From K189A clade bacterium (lineage in GTDB: Bacteria > Pseudomonadota > Gammaproteobacteria > Pseudomonadales > Azotimanducaceae), in the NCBI GenBank assembly GCA_902631405.1, contig CACOYI010000011.1, forward strand, positions 1 to 46,825: 46,825 nucleotides of DNA, in the 5' to 3' direction. Shown one piece after another: positions 8,667-17,132 of this stretch. The first letter of the stretch is position 1. Every line of letters begins with the position of its first letter. The position numbers and the translations under genes were made by a program. The notes beneath the pieces are model-generated. The model was not told the origin of the DNA and searched no databases. It saw only the letters and a program-made list of their open reading frames with translations.

Positions 8667-9595
8667 GAGCTCTCCTCTTGAATCAACCGGAGCATAATAT
8701 TGCCCTCTCCACGAGTATCAAAGTATGCCTCGGATTTGTCTTGAGAACGGGCTAAAACCTCTACGCCTTTTTGTTTCAACTTATCAGTTTCTTGATCTAC
8801 ATCAGAAACCTCAAATGCTAGGTCGTTGACCCCTTCTCCGCGCCTCTTTAGCGATTCAAGATAGATACTGGCTTCGGACGTTATAGAACTAAAGTCAAAT
8901 AGGATTGGACCAACACGCAAAGATTGCCTCTCTATCTCCAGTCCGGGAACTTCTTTTTTATTATCAACTGTCGAGAATCCCAACTCCTCGTAATAGCTAA
9001 CGGCGCTATCCAAATCTCTAACTCCAATTCCAACTCCTCGAAAACGCCAGTCGTTGACCAGAGGGTGAGCTTCGTTATTCGCCTTCCAACTGCGCTCCCA
9101 ATCGGTCGGAGGGGGCCGTAAAGAGATCATCATGTTCCCAAATTTCCTGGTATCCATATAATTTTCTACTGTCCGCCCGTTGACGCGAGCGTCAAAGACA
9201 AGGGCGCAATCGTTATCCAGGAATGAATCTGTATCGCTGACGATCGTATCCGAATTGAAACAAATATGGTTTATGCCAGGGCCCTGTTTTTCCAAATACT
9301 CGCTTATGAACATTCCAGGACCTGGTCGCATAGGATAGCATTCCAGCTGACAGTCTCCGATTTGACTCTCACCATCGTTAAAAGTGTGTGCACCACCAGT
9401 CCGGTAGGTATTCGTAACCGGGTCTCCCTCAAGAGTCCTGTAGTACATCAATGAGCCCTCTCCTGGCTCATGTGGAAGCAAAGGTTGTGGGCCAACACTG
9501 ACTCCCACCCCCATGGATTGGAAATGTCGCAGGGTCGCATTTCGGTTCGTAATCATTAGCCCCACATGATTCAGTTCCCAGTTATCTCCTAACAT
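8663..9595 (-). CDS. Two-domain VOC (glyoxalase/extradiol dioxygenase superfamily) protein
   Basis: 310 residues carrying two vicinal-oxygen-chelate domains. Domain 1 (about 5-165) keeps plausible metal ligands H10, E85 and H110 (in GINHICF). In domain 2 (about 183-305) the matching positions are G and N/D (RGVGIGV, GVNDLAFEV), so only one active site is likely. Extradiol ring-cleaving enzymes have this two-domain layout but keep their iron site in the second domain, so this is not a clear extradiol dioxygenase. Sits between SDR (37-base gap) and CoA-transferase (overlap) in the same operon. Confidence 0.85.
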   Translation of the reverse strand: MLGDNWELNHVGLMITNRNATLRHFQSMGVGVSVGPQPLLPHEPGEGSLMYYRTLEGDPVTNTYRTGGAHTFNDGESQIGDCQLECYPMRPGPGMFISEYLEKQGPGINHICFNSDTIVSDTDSFLDNDCALVFDARVNGRTVENYMDTRKFGNMMISLRPPPTDWERSWKANNEAHPLVNDWRFRGVGIGVRDLDSAVSYYEELGFSTVDNKKEVPGLEIERQSLRVGPILFDFSSITSEASIYLESLKRRGEGVNDLAFEVSDVDQETDKLKQKGVEVLARSQDKSEAYFDTRGEGNIMLRLIQEESS

Positions 9596-9632
9596 TCTCT
9601 AATTCTCCAATCCACAATCGTTTTTCCAGGAA

Positions 9633-10475
9633 TCAAGCCATGTAACCACCGTCAACGCACAGTATGCTGCCCGTGACATAGCTTGAAGCGTCAGATGCAA
9701 GAAATACCGCTGCATTGGCCATTTCATCAAAAGTAGCCACCCTTCCGAGAGGCAAGCTCTCTGGTCCTGTCGACCACGCTATAAATTTCTCATGCTCAGT
9801 AGGCTCGGGAGGGGCAGATTTGGGTTGAGCAGGCTTTCGATCAGGGTTGTCTCGATAGTAGTCTCCCGAGGGATGCTGCTCCCAATCAACCAACGACGGT
9901 GCAATTGCATTCACGCGGATGTTGTACGGACCCAAGTAGCGGCAATACTGGCGAGTCATCATCGCAACACCGGCCTTCACGATAGCGTAATTACCCATTC
10001 CTTTGTCCGCATGAGCTTTCAAACCGCCTCTCGAAGTCAGGTTAATAATACTTCCGCTACGCTGCTCTTTCATGAACGGTGCTACGGCTTGGTGGGTTAA
10101 CCAATAGCCTTTTAAATTAACATTCGTGAGCTCTTCCCAATCTGCTTCATCCAACTCCGTTAGAGATTTGCGGTGGTACATAACGGCTACGTTCATCAAG
10201 ATATCTATACCTCCGAGATTTTCTACAACCTCGGCTACAAGCGAGTCTACCTCCGACTTTTTAGAAATGTCCGTCTGAATAGCCAAAGAACGACGCCCCA
10301 TCGCCTCTATCTCATCAGCCACGTTTTGCAATCGACCATCTTTTAAATTGATGTCAGTGACCGCTACATCGGCACCCGCCTCGGCCAATCCGAGAGCAAA
10401 CCCTTTCCCCATATTTCGCCGACCTCCAACCACCAGAGCCTTTTTGCCCTCCAGCGAGAAACTAGCCAGACTCAT
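9633..10475 (-). CDS. SDR family oxidoreductase with atypical nucleotide-binding loop
   Basis: 280-residue SDR. S148, Y163 and K167 (NYAIVK) form the catalytic set, and the C-terminal end VTGSILCVDGG is canonical. The glycine loop reads VGGRRNMGKG (16-25) instead of TGxxxGxG, and the NNAG motif is MNVAV (94-98). An insert at about 205-230 rich in Pro (RKPAQPKSAPPEP) precedes the cap. Strong AAAGGAG ribosome site. Placed 55 bases after the epoxide hydrolase, so oxidation of the diol it would make is the natural guess; this is inference from context. Confidence 0.9.
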   Translation of the reverse strand: MSLASFSLEGKKALVVGGRRNMGKGFALGLAEAGADVAVTDINLKDGRLQNVADEIEAMGRRSLAIQTDISKKSEVDSLVAEVVENLGGIDILMNVAVMYHRKSLTELDEADWEELTNVNLKGYWLTHQAVAPFMKEQRSGSIINLTSRGGLKAHADKGMGNYAIVKAGVAMMTRQYCRYLGPYNIRVNAIAPSLVDWEQHPSGDYYRDNPDRKPAQPKSAPPEPTEHEKFIAWSTGPESLPLGRVATFDEMANAAVFLASDASSYVTGSILCVDGGYMA

Positions 10476-10530
10476 ACCATTCTCCTTTAAAGTGAACTCA
10501 ACAAAGAGTCCGATTAAACAAAATCTGCAG

Positions 10531-11676
10531 TCAACCCACGATCGCCAACCATTTCTTTATCTCCGAGACAAAGAGATCTGGCTGCTCTAGTGCGGCAAAA
10601 TGTCCGCCACGGTCCAATTCACTCCAATAACAGATATCTGCAAAATGCTTTTCTGACCAGGATCTGGGACCCGCCATAATCTCTTTCGGGAAAACACTCA
10701 CTCCCACAGGAATTGAGATACGACCCCTATCAACAAGAATCGCACTAGGGCTGAAAGTTTCCCAATAGAGGCGAGCGGAAGAGGCAGCGGAATTTGTTAG
10801 CCAATAAAGCATTATATTGTCCAGCAACTCGTTTTTAGAAAAGATATTCTCGGGATGGCCAGAGCAGTCAGTCCACTCATAGAACTTTTCCAAGATCCAA
10901 GCGGCCTGACCAACAGGAGAATCCGCGAGCCCAAAACCAAGCGTCTGAGGCCTAGTGGATTGTTGCTTATGATAGCCAGATCCCCATTCCCGAAATTCCT
11001 CAATTCGTTTTAGAGTCTGAAGATCTCTCGGACTTGGGTTCTCAAAGGCTTCTTTGGTTGGCCCAGCAGTAGGCATGTTGACGTGTACACTTCGACAGGA
11101 ACCCAGATCTAGCGCGGCGATTGATAGTGTGATCCCCGCTCCCCAATCGCCACCCTGCGCAAAATAAATATCGTAGCCGAGCTCCTTCATAAGAGCGTCC
11201 CAAACTTTCGCGATCCGATCTACATTCCAGCCAACACCACTTGGTTTCCCTGAAAAGCCAAATCCGGGCAGCGTAGGACAGATGACGTGACAAGCGATTT
11301 TCGAATCAATGCCATATTCTACTGGATTCGTTAGCGGACCAATTATCTTTTCGAACTCCAGAAAAGAGCCAGGCCATCCGTGGGTCAGCAGGAGCGGCTT
11401 TGCATCGTCACATTTACTTTTCACTTCAACGTAGTGAATATTTATGCCTTCGATACAGAAGAGACCCTGATTAATTTTATTGAGTCTGCTTTGTGTCTCA
11501 TACCAGTCATAATCATCAATCCAATGGGAGCAAAGCTCAGCCAAATAGGCTCGCGGAACGCCCTGGGACCAATCATCAACCGTTTCTTTCTCGGGCAATC
11601 TGGTCGCGGAAAGTTTTTGTTTCAATTCGAAAATTTCCCGTTCGGGGATATCAATTTTAAAAGGATGGAAATTCAT
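10531..11676 (-). CDS. Epoxide hydrolase (EHN-domain alpha/beta hydrolase)
   Basis: 381 residues. An N-terminal EHN-type domain (FKIDIPEREIFELKQKL, about 6-100) is followed by an alpha/beta hydrolase core. Oxyanion motif HGWPGS is at 99-104, nucleophile D177 in QGGDWGA, and the general base H359 in RGGHFAALEQP. This layout is that of microsomal/juvenile-hormone-type epoxide hydrolases, which add water to epoxides to give diols. The frame is open to a TTG at 11712, but the ATG at 11676 starts at the usual family N-terminus; its ribosome site is weak. In the operon it lies 39 bases after the DUF385-like gene. Confidence 0.92.
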   Translation of the reverse strand: MNFHPFKIDIPEREIFELKQKLSATRLPEKETVDDWSQGVPRAYLAELCSHWIDDYDWYETQSRLNKINQGLFCIEGINIHYVEVKSKCDDAKPLLLTHGWPGSFLEFEKIIGPLTNPVEYGIDSKIACHVICPTLPGFGFSGKPSGVGWNVDRIAKVWDALMKELGYDIYFAQGGDWGAGITLSIAALDLGSCRSVHVNMPTAGPTKEAFENPSPRDLQTLKRIEEFREWGSGYHKQQSTRPQTLGFGLADSPVGQAAWILEKFYEWTDCSGHPENIFSKNELLDNIMLYWLTNSAASSARLYWETFSPSAILVDRGRISIPVGVSVFPKEIMAGPRSWSEKHFADICYWSELDRGGHFAALEQPDLFVSEIKKWLAIVG

Positions 11677-11715
11677 CTCAGGAGGCTCACTGAAGAAGAT
11701 ATGCTCAGTCAATTT

Positions 11716-12138
11716 CTAGATGTTATCTAACCTGAGAATTTCTCTAGGCAAAAGAGGAAAACCCATCAAGAAACGGACGGGAAGTCTTAGCGGCATAGCT
11801 TGGGCGACCCTTTCAAATTCCTCACCGGTTACGGGCACAGCAAGGTGCTCTGTCCTCTCACCATCTATGGTAACAGCGACACGCGGGTTCTCTATGGCGT
11901 TGGAGTGCCATCCCCGGGACCAATGGTGAGCAGAAACGTAAATCTTGCCCTCCAGATCCACTCGAGCAAGCATCGTATCTTTTGTATCCCCAGAGTCGGT
12001 CCGAGTAGTCAGAACTAACATCGGGATACCAGACTCTTCAAAAGAGGGTTGCGTATAACCCAGATAGCCGATCTCAAAAACCATCACCAATAAAACGTAG
12101 AAACCTAAGACACCGCTCATCCACTTTAAAGCTCTCAT
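11716..12138 (-). CDS. DUF385/nitroreductase-like split-barrel protein with N-terminal membrane anchor
   Basis: About 140 residues. One hydrophobic segment (about 9-27) is followed by a domain resembling the deazaflavin-dependent nitroreductase / DUF385 split beta-barrel: MLVLTTRTDSGDTKDTMLARV, the WHSN-x-x-ENPRVAVTIDG block and a LAVPVTGEEFERV end. Family members bind flavin or F420, but cofactor use here is unproven. The ATG at 12138 has GGGAG 7 bases upstream and is preferred over the ATG at 12156. It follows the dehalogenase-like gene by 31 bases, and both proteins have an N-terminal anchor, suggesting they sit at the same membrane. Confidence 0.65.
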   Translation of the reverse strand: MRALKWMSGVLGFYVLLVMVFEIGYLGYTQPSFEESGIPMLVLTTRTDSGDTKDTMLARVDLEGKIYVSAHHWSRGWHSNAIENPRVAVTIDGERTEHLAVPVTGEEFERVAQAMPLRLPVRFLMGFPLLPREILRLDNI

Positions 12139-12169
12139 GCTAGCTCCCATTTTCATGCAAACAAACTAT

Positions 12170-13225
12170 CTATGAATCAGAGTTAAAGCCACCCTCGCTC
12201 TCGAGTCTCAAGTAGACTCTGGTGATGGCAGACGCGATTTCTGCGGCGACTTCCTCTTGTAAGAAATGACCTGCTTGGGTCCTAGTAACTGGCGCCGATG
12301 GAAAATTCGCCTGCATAACCGGCAAAGCCTTCCCCAGAATCGGGTCGCTCATTCCCCACACAATCTCCGCTGGCACGTCTAAAGTTCCGACATACTGCTC
12401 AATCTTTCTCATTTCTTCAGCACTCTGATGATCTGGCCCATCTGTGACCATTCTCATGAGCGCTAACGGCGCTTTCTCGTTGCCACTCTCCATAACAGGT
12501 CTACCATAAAGCTCAGATATCTCAGGCGTTATAGAGGTTGGATCGCCCTGTGTTCTGTGAAGCTGATCAAAAATAGAGACCGCCACCTCTAAAAGCAACT
12601 CTCCGACGACAGGAGTTTTTACCGTTGCATGAGCTCTGGACAGGTCCATCGCCTGTCGCGGTGCATTAAATCCAGTATTCAACAAAACTGCCCCCTTCAA
12701 GCGTCCTGGCAATCGGGACAAAGCGCCCATTCCAATTGGACCGCCCCAATCTTGCCCCGAGTAAATCAATTCCTCCACTTCTAGCTGCTCAAGAACGCTT
12801 TGAATCCAGCCAATGTGATTAGCTAGCGTGTGTCGACTTGCGGGGACTTTCGAGGAGAAGCCCAAGCCAACGAGAGTAGGCATAATCACTCGCATCCGCT
12901 CAATTGGAAGCTCTTCGACTACTTTTCTATATAAGAAGCCCGAAGTAGGATTTCCATGTTGTAGGAACACCGGCAGGCCCGTACCAACCTCTAAAACATG
13001 AATTTTTATCCCTGACTCAACCTCAACGAAATAACTCTTATATTCTGGCGTTATAAATTTCTGTGCATAAGGAGGAAGTGGGAAAGCCTCAAAATCTTTG
13101 CCATTGATCACGATTTTTCCAACACCTCGCGGCGTAATAAGGCTTCCGTCTCGGGTCAAAAAAATCGAAGTGACTATCAAAACGGCTATCAAAGGTAATG
13201 CTGCCAAGGATAGTTTTTTAATCAT
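12170..13225 (-). CDS. Haloalkane dehalogenase-like alpha/beta hydrolase, membrane-anchored or exported
   Basis: 351 residues. An N-terminal hydrophobic segment (about 6-24) precedes an alpha/beta hydrolase domain. HGNPTS gives N92, SGQDWGG gives nucleophile D159 with W160 next to it, D294 lies in WGMSDP after strand 7, and H320 in AGHFLQEE. Nucleophile, His, late Asp plus halide-binding Asn and Trp is the pentad described for the HLD-III subfamily; HLD-I would need two Trp and HLD-II a Glu after strand 6. Family reaction: haloalkane plus water to alcohol plus halide. Some family-like proteins are not dehalogenases, so activity needs proof. Confidence 0.8.
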   Translation of the reverse strand: MIKKLSLAALPLIAVLIVTSIFLTRDGSLITPRGVGKIVINGKDFEAFPLPPYAQKFITPEYKSYFVEVESGIKIHVLEVGTGLPVFLQHGNPTSGFLYRKVVEELPIERMRVIMPTLVGLGFSSKVPASRHTLANHIGWIQSVLEQLEVEELIYSGQDWGGPIGMGALSRLPGRLKGAVLLNTGFNAPRQAMDLSRAHATVKTPVVGELLLEVAVSIFDQLHRTQGDPTSITPEISELYGRPVMESGNEKAPLALMRMVTDGPDHQSAEEMRKIEQYVGTLDVPAEIVWGMSDPILGKALPVMQANFPSAPVTRTQAGHFLQEEVAAEIASAITRVYLRLESEGGFNSDS

Positions 13226-13326
13226 TCCAACATCTCGACTGTTGTGTACCGCTTTACTGTCTTGCTATTAACAGGTTGGGTCAAGATCCAAAAAACTCGG
13301 AAATAATCTAATCACTTCGTCAGTTT

Positions 13327-13797
13327 TTAACCCTCCCTCTTAACCGACAACGCAAAGAACAAGATTAAAAGCCCGAATACAAAAGGTGCTCCTGAGACGC
13401 CTGGTGTCAGACCGTTTGTATAAATCCCAGTCGAGATCAAATCCTCCCTAATTAGGGGGTACAACCAAAGCCTGCCAGTCCATTCAAAAAGCCAAAACAA
13501 ATACATCAAAGGAATCAGTGATCGATAACGAAATACCACTAGCCAGCAAACCATACAAAATATCAACTGTGCGAAACCCCAAAGGGAAAAAAATCGAAAT
13601 ACTACCGGCATGGGATCAGGTTCTCCCACCAACAACACAAAGTTCGCAATATCAAAGTAACCCGTCTCCTCGAAAAGCATGTGGATAATTGATCGCCAAG
13701 TCATGAGCAACAAAAAGGCGACGAAAAACCAAAGTGCGTAACGGCTCCCCTGATAGCTATTGTCTGCTTGCTTAGGTAGCAAATTCAGTTCAAACAC
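13327..13797 (-). CDS. Hypothetical four-helix integral membrane protein
   Basis: 156 residues, unrecognised. Hydrophobic stretches at roughly 21-42, 65-90, 92-112 and 136-152 suggest four membrane helices, with acidic loop VGEPDPM and a tryptophan-rich WLFEWTGRLWLYP segment. The start is GTG with a perfect AGGAGG 5 bases upstream. It lies 101 bases upstream of the dehalogenase-like gene on the same strand and is probably the first gene of that transcript. It may be a transporter subunit, sensor or membrane partner; nothing in the sequence decides. Confidence 0.7.
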   Translation of the reverse strand: MFELNLLPKQADNSYQGSRYALWFFVAFLLLMTWRSIIHMLFEETGYFDIANFVLLVGEPDPMPVVFRFFSLWGFAQLIFCMVCWLVVFRYRSLIPLMYLFWLFEWTGRLWLYPLIREDLISTGIYTNGLTPGVSGAPFVFGLLILFFALSVKREG

Positions 13798-14007
13798 CTA
13801 AACCTCCTGTGCGGTCTGCCGAATAAGTTGATCAATAAAATAAACCCACCAACCGATATTTCTTCACGTTCCTTGCACCAACTTACACTACAGTCATATC
13901 GTTATGAAACGACGGCAAAGTTTTAACACCGAATCATCAACCATCGAAGACTGTCTGTTCAGTCATCGTTCGTGGACACAAAATCATAAATCAGGTAACC
14001 ATCCACC

Positions 14008-15132
14008 ATGAAAGCATCTTCACAAAAACTCTACTCAGTTCTAGCAGGGTTAACCCTAGCACTGTTCAGCTCAGCTCCCAGCGCTCTCGAAAGACCTTTT
14101 GAGATAGAGAGACTCGGTAATTTCGACTCACCATGGGCTTTAGAATTTCTTCCTGACGGAAGAGTCCTGGTTTCCGAAATGTCTGGCAATTTAAAACTCC
14201 TCGATAAGGATGGCCGATTTTTAGGAAACGTTTCTGGGATGCCCAAGGTGGCTTATGGTGGTCAAGGAGGCTTGGGAGAGATAGCTCTCCATCCAAGCTT
14301 TGAAAAGAATAACTTGGTCTATATTAGCTTTGCCGAAACCGGTGAGGACGATACATATGGCGCCGCCATCATTAGAGCAAAACTTAATCTTTCCGAAGAT
14401 GGAGGAAGCCTTTCCTCAGTTGAAACCATCTGGAAACAATACCCCAAAGTGTCTGGCCAGGGTCACTTTGGCCATCGAATTACTTTCGATGAGGCTGGTT
14501 ACCTTTGGATAAGTTCAGGAGAACGTCAAAAGTTTGATCCGGCACAAGATATGAGCTCAAACCTCGGCAAGATTATTCGCTTGAATGATGACGGATCGAT
14601 TCCCGCGGATAATCCGTTTTTCTTCGGAGAGGGGATTACTAGAGAACTCTGGTCACTCGGACACCGCAACCCATTAGGGCTTGCGTTCGACACTGATGGC
14701 AGACTGTGGACCGTGGAGATGGGGCCCAAAGATGGCGATGAGCTGAATCTAGTGAGAAGAGGAGCGAATTACGGGTATCCGACTGTATCCAATGGTGATC
14801 ACTACAATGGTAAAAAAATCCCCGATCACGATACGAGGCACGACTTCTCACCGCCAACTATTACCTGGACACCTGTTATCTCCCCCTCGAGCATGATGTT
14901 CTATTCTTCTAACGCCTTCCCGACCTGGAGAGGTAACGCTTTCATCGGCGGCCTCTCCTCAAAAGCCATCATCCGCGTAGGCTTTGAGGGTGACACGGCC
15001 AGAGAAATTGAGAGGTTCCCAATGGGCTTCAGGGTGCGCGAGGTCGAAGCTGCCCCTGACGGTTCGATATGGGTCTTAGAAGATGGCAGAAGAGGAGACG
15101 GGTCTCTCATAAAACTCATCCCCAAGGGATAG
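14008..15132 (+). CDS. PQQ-dependent aldose sugar dehydrogenase-like protein (YliI/Asd family)
   Basis: 374 residues with a signal peptide (about 1-26, cleavage near PSA-LERP), so periplasmic. The six-bladed quinoprotein glucose dehydrogenase-like propeller is recognised by SPWALEFLPDGRVLVSE, GGQGGLGEIALHP, the RITFDEAGYLWISSGER block with SNLGKIIRLNDDG, and LWSLGHRNPLGLAFD. Family members oxidise aldoses with PQQ and calcium and pass electrons to the respiratory chain. First gene of a plus-strand group with the hydroxylase, AKR and GST. Alternative: a related propeller without PQQ. No pqq biosynthesis genes are in the window. Confidence 0.9.
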   Translation: MKASSQKLYSVLAGLTLALFSSAPSALERPFEIERLGNFDSPWALEFLPDGRVLVSEMSGNLKLLDKDGRFLGNVSGMPKVAYGGQGGLGEIALHPSFEKNNLVYISFAETGEDDTYGAAIIRAKLNLSEDGGSLSSVETIWKQYPKVSGQGHFGHRITFDEAGYLWISSGERQKFDPAQDMSSNLGKIIRLNDDGSIPADNPFFFGEGITRELWSLGHRNPLGLAFDTDGRLWTVEMGPKDGDELNLVRRGANYGYPTVSNGDHYNGKKIPDHDTRHDFSPPTITWTPVISPSSMMFYSSNAFPTWRGNAFIGGLSSKAIIRVGFEGDTAREIERFPMGFRVREVEAAPDGSIWVLEDGRRGDGSLIKLIPKG

Positions 15133-15168
15133 GAGCCGGATCGCAGAACGAGTTGCTTGGCTGCAAAC

Positions 15169-15187
15169 CCTAAAATTGGATTTTAGG
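15169..15187 (+). promoter_or_regulatory. Perfect 8-bp hairpin directly before a ribosome site
   Basis: CCTAAAAT (15169-15176) pairs exactly with ATTTTAGG (15180-15187) across a TGG loop. No T-run follows, so it is not a standard terminator. It ends at the edge of the AGGA ribosome site of the sterol desaturase-like gene, where it could modulate translation or stabilise the upstream message end. Function is inference. Confidence 0.4.
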
Positions 15188-15199
15188 TTAGGATGATGT

Positions 15200-16111
15200 T
15201 TGAATCCGACCATGAGCGACGCAACGGTACTGGAGAAAGAAAAATGGAGATCCCAGTGGTGGTACCGTACATGGGTACGGGCAGCCATTGGCCTAGCTAC
15301 AATTACTTTTGTCCTTAGTTATCACGCATTTGAATCAGGTTTCGAGCCGTTCACTTTTATTGTTTTATCCGTTTGCCTAATTGTTCCTCTCGAAAAACTT
15401 ATCCCGAGACACGATCTAAAAACCCTTCGCCCAGAACTACTAACAGATTTCTTCCATCACTTTGTATCTGGGTTTATAGGGTTTATTCCTCTCATTTTCC
15501 TGTTTCCGGTTTTAAATGAATTTCAATCACAAGAACTGGCCTCACTGATTCAGTCACAACCTCCATGGCTCCAAATTCTTGGAGCCTTATTTATTAGCGA
15601 ATTTCTAATCTATTGGGGCCACCGTTTCAGTCATGAGCTCCCACTGCTTTGGCGATTCCACGCGGTACATCATTCGAGTCCAAACCTCGACTGGCTGGCC
15701 GGAGAGAGAAGACATCCGATAGATCAGATCTTTATGTCTTTTTTCGTAGGTATACCCATGGTTCTGAGCGGCTTTAGCCTTGTGGATCTACTCATTGTAG
15801 GCGCGATCCAGAATGTTTGGGACATGACGATTCACGCGAATTTAGGCTGGAGATTAAAGTTTCTAGATGGTGTTTGGGTCACGAGCGAGTTCCATCATTG
15901 GCATCACTCGATAGATAAGGAGGCCAGAGATAAAAACTATTCAGGAGCACTTCCTATCTTCGACTGGCTCTTCAAAACCTATTATCTGCCGTCGGACAAA
16001 AAGCCAGGCCCATATGGAATAGATACTCATATGCCGAAGACCTATGTCGGACAATTAATCCAACCGTTCCTTAAATTAAAACGGAGAGAGATGAGCGCAA
16101 AAAGCTCATAA
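15200..16111 (+). CDS. Sterol desaturase / fatty acid hydroxylase family membrane protein
   Basis: 303-residue di-iron membrane hydroxylase. Histidine boxes are HRFSHE (141-146), HAVHH (154-158), an isolated H212 in TIHAN, and HHWHH (232-236), the H-x3-H, H-x2-HH and H-x2-HH pattern of the family. Hydrophobic segments at about 30-65, 90-108, 125-140 and 183-205 bury these in the membrane. It hydroxylates or desaturates a lipid-like substrate. A TTG at 15200 is chosen because AGGA lies 6 bases upstream; an in-frame ATG at 15212 has no good site. Followed 12 bases later by the AKR gene. Confidence 0.92.
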   Translation: MNPTMSDATVLEKEKWRSQWWYRTWVRAAIGLATITFVLSYHAFESGFEPFTFIVLSVCLIVPLEKLIPRHDLKTLRPELLTDFFHHFVSGFIGFIPLIFLFPVLNEFQSQELASLIQSQPPWLQILGALFISEFLIYWGHRFSHELPLLWRFHAVHHSSPNLDWLAGERRHPIDQIFMSFFVGIPMVLSGFSLVDLLIVGAIQNVWDMTIHANLGWRLKFLDGVWVTSEFHHWHHSIDKEARDKNYSGALPIFDWLFKTYYLPSDKKPGPYGIDTHMPKTYVGQLIQPFLKLKRREMSAKSS

Positions 16112-16123
16112 GGGCGAAAGAAT

Positions 16124-17125
16124 ATGGAAAAGCGAGTTTTAGGACAGAAAAAAACACCGATTTCGGCGATCGGCTATGGCGCCATGTCATTTAGCGACTT
16201 CTATGGGGCCACAGATGATGAAAAATCCTTTGCTATCCTCGACCGTTGCATGGATCTCGGCATTACTCATATCGACACTTCCAATGTTTACGGCATGGGC
16301 ATGTCCGAGACTCGAATAGGGGCCTACCTGGAGAAACAAGGAAAGCAGGGACAAGATTTTTTCACTATCGCCACAAAGGCAGGTATTACAAGCGGACCAG
16401 ACGGTAGCCGCCATTACGACAACAGTTTCGCTCATCTTGAAAACGAACTCGACAAATCCCTTCAACGGCTTGGTTTAGATCAAGTAGAACTCTTGTACGT
16501 TCACCGCCGGGACGAGAATACTCCGATTGAGGAGGTCGCAGATAGTCTTGGCCGACTTGTTAAAGCTGGCAAGATTAATCAGATAGGCTTTTCGGAAATA
16601 GCGCCCACCTCTCTGGAGATAGCGAATCACATCTATCCGGTAGCGGCGGTACAATCCGAATATTCGTTATCGACTCGATCACCTGAAATGGGTTTGGTTC
16701 AGAAAACGAAGGAACTAGATTCGACACTGATCGCTTTCAGTCCTGTCGGAAGATCCCTTCTGACCGACACGCCGATTGAGCTAGACATATGCCAGACCCT
16801 TCCTTTTTTAAAGGCCAACCCACGCTTTACAGCTGAGAATTATGAAAGGAACCTGAATGCGTCGGCAAGCTTTAGATCTCTGGCATCAGATATGGGTGTT
16901 TCGACCTCGGGACTGGCAATCGCCTGGTTACTGGCTCAGGACGATCATATTGTGCCGATTCCTGGCACGCGCTCCGTTGACCACCTGAATGAACTTGCAA
17001 GTGGCGCCACGATTGATCTGAGTGAATCAGACCTACAGGCTATTGATAAAGCTCTCCCAATAGGCTGGTGTCACGGAGACCGTTATTCTAATACCCAATG
17101 GAAAGGCCCAGAACGCTACTGCTGA
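16124..17125 (+). CDS. Aldo/keto reductase
   Basis: 333-residue NADPH-dependent (beta/alpha)8 reductase. The catalytic tetrad is D51, Y56 (DTSNVYGMG), K85 (IATKAG) and H127 (YVHRRD). The C-terminal IPIPGTRS-x-x-HL phosphate-binding segment is present as VPIPGTRSVDHL. It reduces aldehydes or ketones; substrate unknown. It sits 12 bases after the hydroxylase gene and 7 before the GST gene, so the group hydroxylase-AKR-GST is almost certainly one transcript. Confidence 0.94.
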   Translation: MEKRVLGQKKTPISAIGYGAMSFSDFYGATDDEKSFAILDRCMDLGITHIDTSNVYGMGMSETRIGAYLEKQGKQGQDFFTIATKAGITSGPDGSRHYDNSFAHLENELDKSLQRLGLDQVELLYVHRRDENTPIEEVADSLGRLVKAGKINQIGFSEIAPTSLEIANHIYPVAAVQSEYSLSTRSPEMGLVQKTKELDSTLIAFSPVGRSLLTDTPIELDICQTLPFLKANPRFTAENYERNLNASASFRSLASDMGVSTSGLAIAWLLAQDDHIVPIPGTRSVDHLNELASGATIDLSESDLQAIDKALPIGWCHGDRYSNTQWKGPERYC

Positions 17126-17132
17126 ATCGCCC

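Noticed and set aside
8663-9595. Two-domain VOC protein as an extradiol ring-cleavage dioxygenase
   Set aside because: Those enzymes carry the iron ligands in the second domain; here the second domain has lost them and only the first keeps His/Glu/His.
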